Below are positions 8,034-15,241 of a stretch of DNA of 29,121 bases, in pieces. Origin of the DNA: Deltaproteobacteria bacterium UBA2385 (lineage in GTDB: Bacteria; Myxococcota_A; UBA796; UBA2385); the NCBI GenBank assembly GCA_002343455.1, contig DDSR01000103.1:19181-48301 (forward strand), read 5' to 3'. Below the pieces are notes generated by a model. It worked only from the letters and a program-made list of their open reading frames with translations. It was not told the origin of the DNA and did no database searches. Each line of letters begins with the position of its first letter. Position 1 is the stretch's first letter. The translations under genes and the position numbers were made by a program.

Positions 8034-9626
8034 TCAGCGAAGGTGGGCGGCCACCTCGGCCGCGGCGCGAACGCCGGACAGGCACGCTCCCTCCATGAAG
8101 CCCTGCCAGGAGTAGAACGAGTCGGTGTGCTCTCCCGCGAAGAACACGTTGCCCACCGGAATCCCTTCGAGGTCGGCGATCTCCGTGAAATAGCCGGGGT
8201 GGTTCGACGTGTAGCTGCCCCGCGCGAGCGGGTTCTCGGGCCAGGCCTCGATATGGGCGAGGTACTCGCGGCGCCCGGTCAGCACGGCGGCGTCTGACAC
8301 GCCGGGGATGAACGCCTCGAGGCCGGAGAGGAAGTCGCCCACCTGGGCGTGGAGGGCGCGGGTGGTGAGGGCCGCTCCGCGGGCACCGCCGGCGTAGTCC
8401 GTGAGCACGCCGCGGCTGCTCGTCGCGTTCGAGGGGTTGGTCTCCCAGGCGACCTGCACGTTCGCGAGGTCCGCGTATACCGAGCCGTTCGACCCCACCG
8501 CCTGCCATGGGCGCGATGAGAAGCCGATCATCGTCTTGGCGTTGGTGCCGTAGCGGAGCTCGTTGATCGCGTTCGACTTCCAGTCTGGCAGGTCGAGGCC
8601 GGTCAGATCGCAGCGGCTGAGCACGCTGAAGGGCACAGCGAATATCACGGCGTCGAAGGTCTTCTCGATGGTGCGGCTGCCGACCTGGAACGTCAGCCGG
8701 ACCCTGCCGTCAGACGCGGTGGTCGCCGCGACCAGCGTGTAGCCGTACTCGATGGCGCCCTCGAAGCGGTCGGCGAGGCCAGTCGCGATCTGATCGTTGC
8801 CACCGACGAGGTGGAACCTCTCGTCGCTGAACACGCCGAACGGGGCGAAGTGGGCGCGCCGATCCGCGTGGATGAACTGGAGGAATGAGAGCGAGCTCTG
8901 CTCCTCGATCTCGCTTCCGTATTCGCCCACATACGCCGAGCGGATCACCTCGGTGATGAGGTCGCCGGCGCCCCGGGTCGAGAGGTAGGACCCGAGATCG
9001 AGCAGGTCGAGCTCGCGGTCGGCGTCGGTGTAGGCCAACGCGGTCGGCGCACCGACGGTTCGCAGGTCGTCGCGCATGGCGTCCACGAGCACGCGGAACT
9101 CGTCCACCACATCGGCCTCCGTGTGGAGGGAGCCCCCGAAGTAATAGAGGACATCCCCCTCCTCCTTGGTGAGGTCTTCCGTCTCGAGGCCGAACTGCCG
9201 CGCGTAGTGGCGCATCGTGGTGTGAAGCGTGTCGATGAGCTCGCCACCGCGCTCCGCGGTCTGGCCGGGGAAGAAGCCGGTCAGCGACGCACAGCGCCCG
9301 CCGACCCGCTCGCCGGCCTCGAACAGGGTCGGTACGATCCCGGCGCTCTGGAGCTCGTCGGCGGCGACAAGGCCCGCCAGGCCTGCGCCGACGATGGCCA
9401 CCTCGGAGGTGGCGCCCGTCTTGCGCGCGGCCCGCGCCAGCCCCGGCGTCATCAAGCCAGCCCCCGCGGTGACCGCCGCCTGCACGAGGCCACGGCGCGT
9501 CGGGGCCCACAGCCCGCCCGCTCGCGCGAGATCCGTCGCCTCGCGCGTCGGGATGCCCTTCTGGTCGGCGGCGGTGGCGATTCGGATGATGCGGGAGAGG
9601 TGGTCGTGCCAGGGGGTGCGGGCCAT
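8034..9626 (-). CDS. Tat-exported FAD-dependent flavin amine oxidase
   Basis: This is a 530-residue flavoprotein of the monoamine/L-amino-acid oxidase family, which oxidises amines or amino acids to imines with FAD and produces H2O2. The start at 9626 is chosen because CGGAG lies seven bases before it; a second ATG lies at 9659. Residues 42-70 look like a twin-arginine signal (PTRRGLVQAAVTAGAGLM), preceded by a 40-residue leader. The FAD Rossmann motif VAIVGAGLAGLVAADE follows at 77-92, then ERVGGRC. The C-terminal FAD-contact region is GNVFFAGEHTDSFYSWQGF followed by MEGACLSGVRAA. Export to the periplasm is inferred from the Tat motif. The substrate cannot be read from the sequence. It is a single-gene unit. 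Confidence 0.88.
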   Translation of the reverse strand: MARTPWHDHLSRIIRIATAADQKGIPTREATDLARAGGLWAPTRRGLVQAAVTAGAGLMTPGLARAARKTGATSEVAIVGAGLAGLVAADELQSAGIVPTLFEAGERVGGRCASLTGFFPGQTAERGGELIDTLHTTMRHYARQFGLETEDLTKEEGDVLYYFGGSLHTEADVVDEFRVLVDAMRDDLRTVGAPTALAYTDADRELDLLDLGSYLSTRGAGDLITEVIRSAYVGEYGSEIEEQSSLSFLQFIHADRRAHFAPFGVFSDERFHLVGGNDQIATGLADRFEGAIEYGYTLVAATTASDGRVRLTFQVGSRTIEKTFDAVIFAVPFSVLSRCDLTGLDLPDWKSNAINELRYGTNAKTMIGFSSRPWQAVGSNGSVYADLANVQVAWETNPSNATSSRGVLTDYAGGARGAALTTRALHAQVGDFLSGLEAFIPGVSDAAVLTGRREYLAHIEAWPENPLARGSYTSNHPGYFTEIADLEGIPVGNVFFAGEHTDSFYSWQGFMEGACLSGVRAAAEVAAHLR

Positions 9627-9659
9627 CGAGGACTCCGGATGCGAGAGGGCCGCAATCAT

Positions 9660-9924
9660 CTACCAGAAAAGAGTGCCTGTCCAGTCAAGACAGCGCTCCG
9701 CCACCCCGACACACAACCAAGCGGAGAGCGCCTCGGGAGAGGCGATGGTCTTCGAACGAATCAGGACTCTCAAGGCAATCAACGAGGGCAAGAATTGAGG
9801 GCAAAAAGTCGAACCTGTCTGTGACGATCTGGGGACTCGTGGGACCAAGAGCGCGGAAGAGGTGCTTCGCAGTGGAGTACCTCCTCCAGCATCTTCTCCC
9901 CCGCCCCTGTACGGAGATCCAACG
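9660..9924. other. Divergent intergenic region without a recognised gene
   Basis: This gap separates the amine oxidase (-) from the next lipoprotein (+), so promoters for both should be here. On the - strand TTGACT (9688-9683) resembles a -35 box, but the hexamer 17 bases on, TGGTAG, is a poor -10. A 17-codon ORF at 9745-9798 has a GGGAGAGG-like sequence before its ATG, but nothing else supports it. ACGGAG at 9911-9916 is the probable ribosome-binding site of the gene at 9925. A TGTC-(7 nt)-GACA inverted repeat lies at 9678-9692. Confidence 0.4.
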
Positions 9925-10839
9925 ATGACCCGCAGCATCCATTGGCTGACGACACTAGCCCTCCTCTCCCTGTTCAACAGCCTCGCCTGTGGCGACAAGG
10001 ATGACGACAACGGTGGCGACGGCGGCGCCACCGGCGACGGGGGCGGCACCGGCGACGGCGGCACGACCGAGGACATGCTGATGTTCGACTGGCTGGTCAG
10101 CGAAGGGAACCTCAGCTACGTCTTCGGCACCTACGGGAAGGCCACCTACTGCGGCGCCTTCGAGATGGGTGCCAAGACGGGCTACGAGGATGTGCGTTGC
10201 ACCGACACCGCATCCTACGTCTTCAGCATGAACGAGGACGGGAGCCTGCGCATGCAAGAGGCGATCTACGTTCATGCGATCTCCACCCAGAACCCCGACG
10301 GCAACTGGCCCTGGTTCGTCGACCACGGCTATGCCGGCTCCGTCATCTGGCGCCTCACCCCAGTCGACCCCGCCCTGACCGACGTGGATCCGACCGAGGC
10401 CGTGCTGGTCGAAGCCGAGCTGGTCGAAGGTGAGGGTCCCGACAGCTACTTCCCCTGGCTGGCCTCGCAGGGCCTCAAATCGTACATGATCCTGGCCCGC
10501 GGCCAGGCCGACGACGCCCTGCTCGACTGGAAGACCCGCGACTGGAATCCTGAGAAGAAGGTGTGGATGGAGTACGGAGAGACCTTCCCGGCATGGGCGA
10601 TCGACGTCTACCCCGAGAACGGCGCTTTCTACGAGCGCAGTTGCGACGAGGCCAACCGAATCGAGGGCGCCACCATATCCGACGGAAAGGGAGGCGAGCT
10701 GGCCAAGGGACCCGGCTACTGCGCTCCCGCCTGCCGCATGTGGACGGAGACCAGCCCGGAGGGCGCCAATGACCTGCCGGTCTGTGAGGGCAACATCATG
10801 GACGAGTCCCCGCGCGCCGAGGCACTGATCGCGGAATAG
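9925..10839 (+). CDS. Predicted lipoprotein with Gly/Asp-rich tether, function unknown
   Basis: I do not recognise this 304-residue protein. The ATG at 9925 has ACGGAG at 9911-9916. The signal runs to SLFNSLAC, with the lipid cysteine at 22, and is followed by GDKDDDNGG and a roughly 25-residue Gly/Asp/Thr tether. The mature domain has several Trp/Tyr-rich segments (NWPWFVDHGYAGSVIWRL, PDSYFPWLASQG) and cysteines, including CAPAC near the C-terminus. These suggest a disulfide-stabilised extracellular domain. The ACGDKD start of the mature protein recurs in the lipoprotein at 21380, but the domains behind it differ. The gene is alone on its strand and ends before a strong hairpin. Confidence 0.75.
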   Translation: MTRSIHWLTTLALLSLFNSLACGDKDDDNGGDGGATGDGGGTGDGGTTEDMLMFDWLVSEGNLSYVFGTYGKATYCGAFEMGAKTGYEDVRCTDTASYVFSMNEDGSLRMQEAIYVHAISTQNPDGNWPWFVDHGYAGSVIWRLTPVDPALTDVDPTEAVLVEAELVEGEGPDSYFPWLASQGLKSYMILARGQADDALLDWKTRDWNPEKKVWMEYGETFPAWAIDVYPENGAFYERSCDEANRIEGATISDGKGGELAKGPGYCAPACRMWTETSPEGANDLPVCEGNIMDESPRAEALIAE

Positions 10840-10851
10840 CCAGCACGCCGG

Positions 10852-10881
10852 GAGGGTACGCCCCACGCGGGGTGTGCCCTC
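10852..10881 (+). terminator. Strong GC hairpin after the lipoprotein gene
   Basis: A 13-bp stem (10852-10864 with 10869-10881), closed by an ACGC loop and containing two G-T wobble pairs, starts 13 bases after the stop codon. No T-tract follows. The position right after the stop, between convergent genes, fits a terminator. Confidence 0.6.
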
Positions 10882-10955
10882 GACCGGCGCGAATCCGCTG
10901 CGGGTCAGGCATGGAAGGCGAAGAAACGACCCAAGACGTCGCGCGCTCCGCCCCC

Positions 10956-11279
10956 CTACCCCTCAAACTCCCCCGCCTCGAAGACCACCTCGGCGTTGGC
11001 CTGGTAGTCGCGGTCCTTCTCGATCTCCACGGTCTTGTCGACGCGGACCTCGTTCCACTCGACGCGGATCGTGTACAGCCCCGGCTCGCCCACCCCGTAC
11101 TCGCCGCAGGCGGCGCTGGCCTCGGGGTTGGTGGTGCCGTTCTCGCAGGGCTGGAAGGCCGAGCCCTCCAGCGACCAGGTCACGACGGCGCTGTCGTCCA
11201 TGTCGATCAGGATGACGTCGATCGGCCCCTCGTAGGCGGGGCAGGCGGTCAGCAGCAGCAGGGCGAAGATTGCGCGCAT
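10956..11279 (-). CDS. Small predicted lipoprotein, single beta-sandwich-like domain
   Basis: This 107-residue protein starts at an ATG (11279) with GGAGGAG upstream. The signal MRAIFALLLLTAC is a canonical lipobox with the lipid cysteine at 13. The mature part of about 95 residues has alternating strands (IDVILIDMDDSAVVTWSLEG, LYTIRVEWNEV, KTVEIEKD) and two further cysteines that could form a disulfide. It resembles a small Ig-like or carbohydrate-binding fold, but I cannot name a family. A truncated, decayed copy of its 3' half lies 3 kb away at 7754-7925 on the same strand. It diverges from the radical SAM gene; the 50-base gap between them must hold both starts. Confidence 0.78.
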   Translation of the reverse strand: MRAIFALLLLTACPAYEGPIDVILIDMDDSAVVTWSLEGSAFQPCENGTTNPEASAACGEYGVGEPGLYTIRVEWNEVRVDKTVEIEKDRDYQANAEVVFEAGEFEG

Positions 11280-11329
11280 CGAGGGCTCCTCCGCCTGTAG
11301 CCATAGCCCGCCTGGGGTAGGGTCCGCCC

Positions 11330-12682
11330 ATGCGCGTCCTGCTCGCCCGCCCGCCCCGCCGTGACTCCCGCGACGCGGGGCAGTCCGTGCCGCCGCTGGG
11401 CCTAGCCTACATCGCCAGCGCCCTGCGGGCCGACGGGGTCCAGGTAGAGCTGCTCGACGCCTACGTGCTCGGCTGGAGCTGGCGTCGCTTCGAGCAGCAC
11501 CTAGCCCAGATGCGGCCGGAGGTCCTGGGCCTCTCCACCATGACCCCGGTCTCCGACATCGCCGCCCGGGCCGCGACCCTGGCCCGCCCGCATGTCGGCC
11601 GCATCGTCCTGGGAGGCCCCCACCCGACCGCGATGGGCGAGGCCGTCTTCGCCCAGATGCCCGAGCTGGATGCCACCGTCGAGGGCGAGGGCGAGGAGCC
11701 CGCGGTGGCCTTGCTGCGCTGGTGGCAGGGGGGCGAGGTGGGGCCTCCTCCGTCAGGGGTGCGGGTCCCCGGTCTCCCATTCACCCCGCACACGCCTCGC
11801 CAGCCCCTGGAGAGCCTGCCCTGGCCGGCCCGCGACCTGCTGCCCAACCACGCCTACCGCTACCTCTTCGCCACCCGGCCGGGCTTCGCCACGATCATCA
11901 CCAGCCGGGGCTGCCCCTACCGCTGCTCCTTCTGCGACAAGAGCGTCTCGGGCAGCCGCTGGCGCTCCCGCCCGGCCATCGACGTGGTCGACGAGCTCCA
12001 GCACATCGAGCGGGACCTGGGGGTCGGCTTCGTCAACATCTACGACGACAACTTCACCCTCAACCGGCGCCGGGTGATGGAGATCAGCGAGGAGATCCTG
12101 CGCCGTGGCCTGCGCCTGCAGTGGAAATGCGAGGGCCGGGTCGACGGGGTCGACGCCGAGATGCTGGCCCTGATGAAGCGCGCCGGCTGCACCATGGTCG
12201 CCTACGGGGTCGAGAGCGGCAACGCCGAGACCTTGGAGCTGCTGCGCAAGGACATCACCGTGCAGCAGAGCCGCGAGGCCTTCGCCCTGACCCGCCAGGC
12301 CGGCCTGCGCAGCCTCGCCTACATCATCCTGGGCGCGCCGGGCGAGGGCGAGGCCGAGGTGCGCCAGACGATCCGCTTCTGCCAGGAGATCGGCGCCACC
12401 TATGTGCAGTTCTCGACGCTCTCGGCCATGCCGGGCACGCCGCTCTTCAGCTCCCATGGTGCCGCCGCAGACGTGAAGAACCCGGTCGACGGCGACCTCT
12501 CCCGCCCGACCGTGACCGATCTGCCTCCCGAGGCCCTCTCCCGCCTGCTGCGCAGCGCCTGGACCGGCTTCTACCTGCGGCCGTTGCCCATCGCCCGCAT
12601 CGCCCACGACGCCTGGCGCAGCGGCAGCCTGGGCGAGGCCGCGCGAATGGGCCGGGCCATGGGACGCTGGGCGGTCCAGTGA
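11330..12682 (+). CDS. B12-binding-type radical SAM enzyme
   Basis: This 450-residue protein has the two-domain layout of cobalamin-type radical SAM enzymes (BchE/P-methylase class). The N-terminal part (about 1-135) is Rossmann-like, with VPPLGLAYIASALR, EVLGLSTMTP and IVLGGPHPT. No DxHxxG cobalamin motif is visible, so cobalamin may bind base-off without the His ligand, or not at all. The [4Fe-4S]-SAM motif is SRGCPYRCSFC (Cys195, 199, 202), followed by a TIM-barrel with YDDNFTLN, YGVESGN and YIILGAPGE. The C-terminal tail has an Arg/Ala-rich helix. Members methylate or rearrange unreactive carbons in lipids, antibiotics and cofactors; the substrate here is unknown. Its TGA overlaps the GTG of the next gene. 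Confidence 0.92.
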   Translation: MRVLLARPPRRDSRDAGQSVPPLGLAYIASALRADGVQVELLDAYVLGWSWRRFEQHLAQMRPEVLGLSTMTPVSDIAARAATLARPHVGRIVLGGPHPTAMGEAVFAQMPELDATVEGEGEEPAVALLRWWQGGEVGPPPSGVRVPGLPFTPHTPRQPLESLPWPARDLLPNHAYRYLFATRPGFATIITSRGCPYRCSFCDKSVSGSRWRSRPAIDVVDELQHIERDLGVGFVNIYDDNFTLNRRRVMEISEEILRRGLRLQWKCEGRVDGVDAEMLALMKRAGCTMVAYGVESGNAETLELLRKDITVQQSREAFALTRQAGLRSLAYIILGAPGEGEAEVRQTIRFCQEIGATYVQFSTLSAMPGTPLFSSHGAAADVKNPVDGDLSRPTVTDLPPEALSRLLRSAWTGFYLRPLPIARIAHDAWRSGSLGEAARMGRAMGRWAVQ

Positions 12683-13458
12683 TCCTGCTGTTTCTGGCCT
12701 GCCCAGCGCCTCCGGTCGAGGAGGTCGAGGAGCTGAGCTGCGAGGCGGGTCCGACCCTCTTCGGGCGGCCCGAGGCGGCCACCGGGCTGAGCGAGGCGGA
12801 GTGCGGACCGGCCTGCTCCTGCGGCGGCGAGAGCTGGCAGGCCCCCGAGTACACCGAGGCCGACATCGCCGCCCTGCGGGCATGGGTCCATGCCGAGCCG
12901 TTTGAGCCGCTGCTGGAGGACCCCTACGAGAGCCCGGCGGAGCCTGCACCCGAGGCGGTCTGTGGCGTGCTCACCGAGGCCGACGGCCGCTACCGCCTCT
13001 CCAGCTTCGAGGACCAGGCCGCGCTGCAGGCCGCCGGCGCCGCCCTCACCCACACCGGCGGCTGCGGCCTCTGCTCGACGCTGACCGACCTCGCCGTCTA
13101 CATCTCCGTCCCCGACCTCACCGAGCCCGTCCGGGCCTGCGGCCTGGAGCACCTCGGCAGCGAGCCCGCCGAGCTGGTCGCCTGCATCGAGGAGCTTGGT
13201 TTCACAACCCCCTGCGCCTGGATCTGGGCCTGGAACACGCTCAACACCCGCGAGCACTGCCTCGTGGAGTGCCTCGCCGCCCTGGAGGAGCCCTACAACC
13301 AGCCCGACGGCTCGCTCAACCCCTGCCTGCAGTGCGACGAGGACATCAGCGGCCCCGTCTTCAAGGCCGTCGCCGGCCGCACCCGCCGCAACACCGGCCT
13401 GCCCAACGCCATCTGCCGGCCGTGTGAGGATGTGGTCCCACTTGAGCACCACTATTGA
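12679..13458 (+). CDS. Cysteine-rich putative lipoprotein coupled to the radical SAM gene
   Basis: This 259-residue protein starts at a GTG that overlaps the radical SAM stop (GTGA). The N-terminus MILLFLACPAPP is a very short hydrophobic stretch with a lipobox-like FLAC, so it may be a lipoprotein, although the signal lacks a positive N-region. There are 17 cysteines, including the pairs CGLC, CLQC and CRPC and the clusters CGPACSC and CLVEC. A distinctive segment reads PCAWIWAWNTLNTREHC. The end reads GPVFKAVAGRTRRNTGLP, then AICRPC. The dense spacing looks like a conserved, disulfide- or metal-bound domain, but I cannot assign a family. Coupling to the radical SAM enzyme suggests a joint role, which is inference. 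Confidence 0.75.
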   Translation: MILLFLACPAPPVEEVEELSCEAGPTLFGRPEAATGLSEAECGPACSCGGESWQAPEYTEADIAALRAWVHAEPFEPLLEDPYESPAEPAPEAVCGVLTEADGRYRLSSFEDQAALQAAGAALTHTGGCGLCSTLTDLAVYISVPDLTEPVRACGLEHLGSEPAELVACIEELGFTTPCAWIWAWNTLNTREHCLVECLAALEEPYNQPDGSLNPCLQCDEDISGPVFKAVAGRTRRNTGLPNAICRPCEDVVPLEHHY

Positions 13459-13465
13459 CACGACA

Positions 13466-13543
13466 ACAGCCGGCGTCAGGTATTCGCAATTGCCATTTGA
13501 TTCTGACCGGGAAATAGCAAAAGCGAATACCTGACGCCGCTGT
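13466..13543. repeat. 78-bp near-palindrome (hairpin or small mobile-type repeat)
   Basis: Perfect 17-base arms (13471-13487 and 13523-13539) extend outward through ACAG/CTGT with one unpaired base. They continue inward after a mismatch through TTGCcATTT (13490-13498) and AAATaGCAA (13512-13520), leaving a 13-base centre. The element is clearly more AT-rich than its surroundings. It lies between two convergent genes, 7 bases after one stop and 24 before the other. Both strands read as nearly the same peptide end (GVRYS then L-x-F, ending IAxANT in + and - frames), a result of the symmetry. It may be a terminator, a REP- or MITE-like element, or both. Confidence 0.75.
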
Positions 13544-13567
13544 CTTGACGGCGCAAGAGCGGCGCCC

Positions 13568-15241
13568 CTAGAACGTCAGCTCCAGCACCCACTCCTTGAC
13601 CTGCTGGCTCTGCTCGCTGGTCGGCGCCAGGACCAGGTAGGCCTCGCAGTGGAAGATGGCCCGCTCCCGATCCCGGATCGGGCCGCGGTACAGCTCGCAG
13701 AGGCCCAGGTGGGCGCGGGCGTTGTCCGGGCAGTAGAGCGCGGCGGTCCGAAACGCGACCATCGCCTCGTCCCAGTCCTTCTGGCCGGCGGCCAGGACCC
13801 CCAGGTTCGCGTGGGCCTTGCAGTAGGTCGGGCTCTCCCTCAGCGCGCTGCGGAACGACTCCCGGGCCCCCCCGACATCGCCCAGGCTGGCCTGCGCGAT
13901 GCCCAGGTTGGTCCAGGCGTCGAGGTAGCTGGGTTCCAGCTCCAAGGCGCGACGGTAGGCCTCGATGGCCCGGTCGAAGTCCGCCGCGAAGCGGTGCGCG
14001 TCGGCCAACCCGTACCAGGCCTGGGCCACCTCTGGCCCCCGGTCCACCGCCTCCTGCCAGAGCGCCACCTCGCTGGACCAGGCGCGGTGCCGGAGCTGGC
14101 TGAGCCCGCCCAGACCCAGGATCGCCGCCACGCCCAGACCCAAGGCCGCCCTCCCCCAGCGCTCGGGCACCGTCGCCCCGATCGCCAGCAGCAGCCAGAA
14201 GCCGGTCTGGTAGGCCCGGTGCTCGGCCATGTTCTCTTTCAGAGCCACGAAGGAGCTGCTGGGCAACAGGAAGAGCGCGCCGCAGAGCAGGGCCAGGCCC
14301 GCCAGCGGGACCTTGCGCCCCCAGGCCAGGCCCGCCAGGACCACGGCCACCCAGCCCCCCAGGGCCAGCCAGGCGCGGAGCCCCGCAGGGTCGGCGTCCG
14401 GCAGGTGGTGGAAGATCGTCTGGCCCCAGGGCAGCAGCCACAGCCGGAGGTAGTGCAGCCAGCTCTCGCTCTGGGTCAGGAGCTGGACCAGCAGGGGGCG
14501 GTCGACCTCCTTCGGCAGGAAGCTGGCGGCGTGCTGCAGCCGCAGCCAGGCGGCGAGGCCGATCAGCGCCGCGGTCGGCACCATCCAGGCCCAGCGCACG
14601 GACCGCAGGCGAGCGCCCAGGCCGCCCGTGGCGAAGAGCAGCTCCATCGCCAAGGCCGCCGCCGGGACCATCGCCCCGACCTCCTTGCTGCTGACCGCTC
14701 CCAGGAAGGCCAGCAGCGACGCGGCTCGCCAGGGGGTGCCGCGCTCGCCCTCCCGCTCCAGCCGCAGCGCCTCGGCCCAGGCCCAGAGCGAGAAGAAGGA
14801 GAAGAGCGCGCAGAGGCTCTCCGAGCGCCCGGTGATGTAGACGACGGCCTCGACCCCCATCGGGTGGGCGACCCAGATCGCCGCGACGAGGCCCGCCCGC
14901 AGCATCGGCTGCGAGATGCGGGCGAGGCGCAGCAGGCTCTCGGCGAGCAGGAAGGCCCACCAGGCGGCGAGGCCCGCCACCAGCAGGTTGCTGAGGTGGT
15001 AGCCCCGCGGCTGCAGGCCGTTGCGGGCGAAGTCGAGGGCATAGCTGAGCACCAGCAGCGGCCGCGAGACGTTGTAGGTCGCGATGGCCCGCCACTCGTC
15101 CAGGTCGCGCAGGGTCGCGTTGCCGACGACCTCGATCTTGTCGTCGTAGACGAAGGGGGAGTCCAAGGAGCCCTGCCAGACCAGCACCAGCAGCACGGCC
15201 AGCAGCAGCATCAGGACGCGGCGGACGACCCCAGCGCTCAT
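13568..15241 (-). CDS. TMTC-like membrane protein with C-terminal TPR repeats (GT-C fold)
   Basis: This 557-residue membrane protein looks like the bacterial relatives of TMTC O-mannosyltransferases. A first membrane helix (6-22) is followed by SPFVYDDKIEVVGN, whose paired acidic residues Asp33-Asp34 are in the place of the GT-C catalytic acid. AHPMGVEAVVYITGRSE is the family's lumenal/periplasmic motif, followed by about eight further hydrophobic helices to residue 390. From about 415 to 530 there are three or more TPR units (AWYGLADAHRFAADFDRAIE, AWTNLGIAQASLGDVGGARE, AHANLGVLAAGQKDWDEAM). It would use a lipid-linked sugar at the periplasmic side. Its ATG overlaps the stop of the upstream GT4 gene (ATGA), so the two are coupled. 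The acceptor is unknown. Confidence 0.85.
   Translation of the reverse strand: MSAGVVRRVLMLLLAVLLVLVWQGSLDSPFVYDDKIEVVGNATLRDLDEWRAIATYNVSRPLLVLSYALDFARNGLQPRGYHLSNLLVAGLAAWWAFLLAESLLRLARISQPMLRAGLVAAIWVAHPMGVEAVVYITGRSESLCALFSFFSLWAWAEALRLEREGERGTPWRAASLLAFLGAVSSKEVGAMVPAAALAMELLFATGGLGARLRSVRWAWMVPTAALIGLAAWLRLQHAASFLPKEVDRPLLVQLLTQSESWLHYLRLWLLPWGQTIFHHLPDADPAGLRAWLALGGWVAVVLAGLAWGRKVPLAGLALLCGALFLLPSSSFVALKENMAEHRAYQTGFWLLLAIGATVPERWGRAALGLGVAAILGLGGLSQLRHRAWSSEVALWQEAVDRGPEVAQAWYGLADAHRFAADFDRAIEAYRRALELEPSYLDAWTNLGIAQASLGDVGGARESFRSALRESPTYCKAHANLGVLAAGQKDWDEAMVAFRTAALYCPDNARAHLGLCELYRGPIRDRERAIFHCEAYLVLAPTSEQSQQVKEWVLELTF

Noticed and set aside
7951..8508. An open frame overlapping the end of the amine oxidase gene and the gap after it
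   Set aside because: Most of it lies in another frame over the certain oxidase gene, and the composition is shadow-like. Only the last 80 bases are outside that gene.
9660..9688. A TTGACT -35-like box upstream of the amine oxidase gene
   Set aside because: The hexamer at the right distance, TGGTAG, matches the -10 consensus poorly, so a promoter call would be weak.
9745..9798. A 17-codon ORF (MVFERIRTLKAINEGKN) with a purine-rich stretch before the ATG
   Set aside because: It is too short and has no conserved feature or neighbour that supports it. It is described within the intergenic entry instead.
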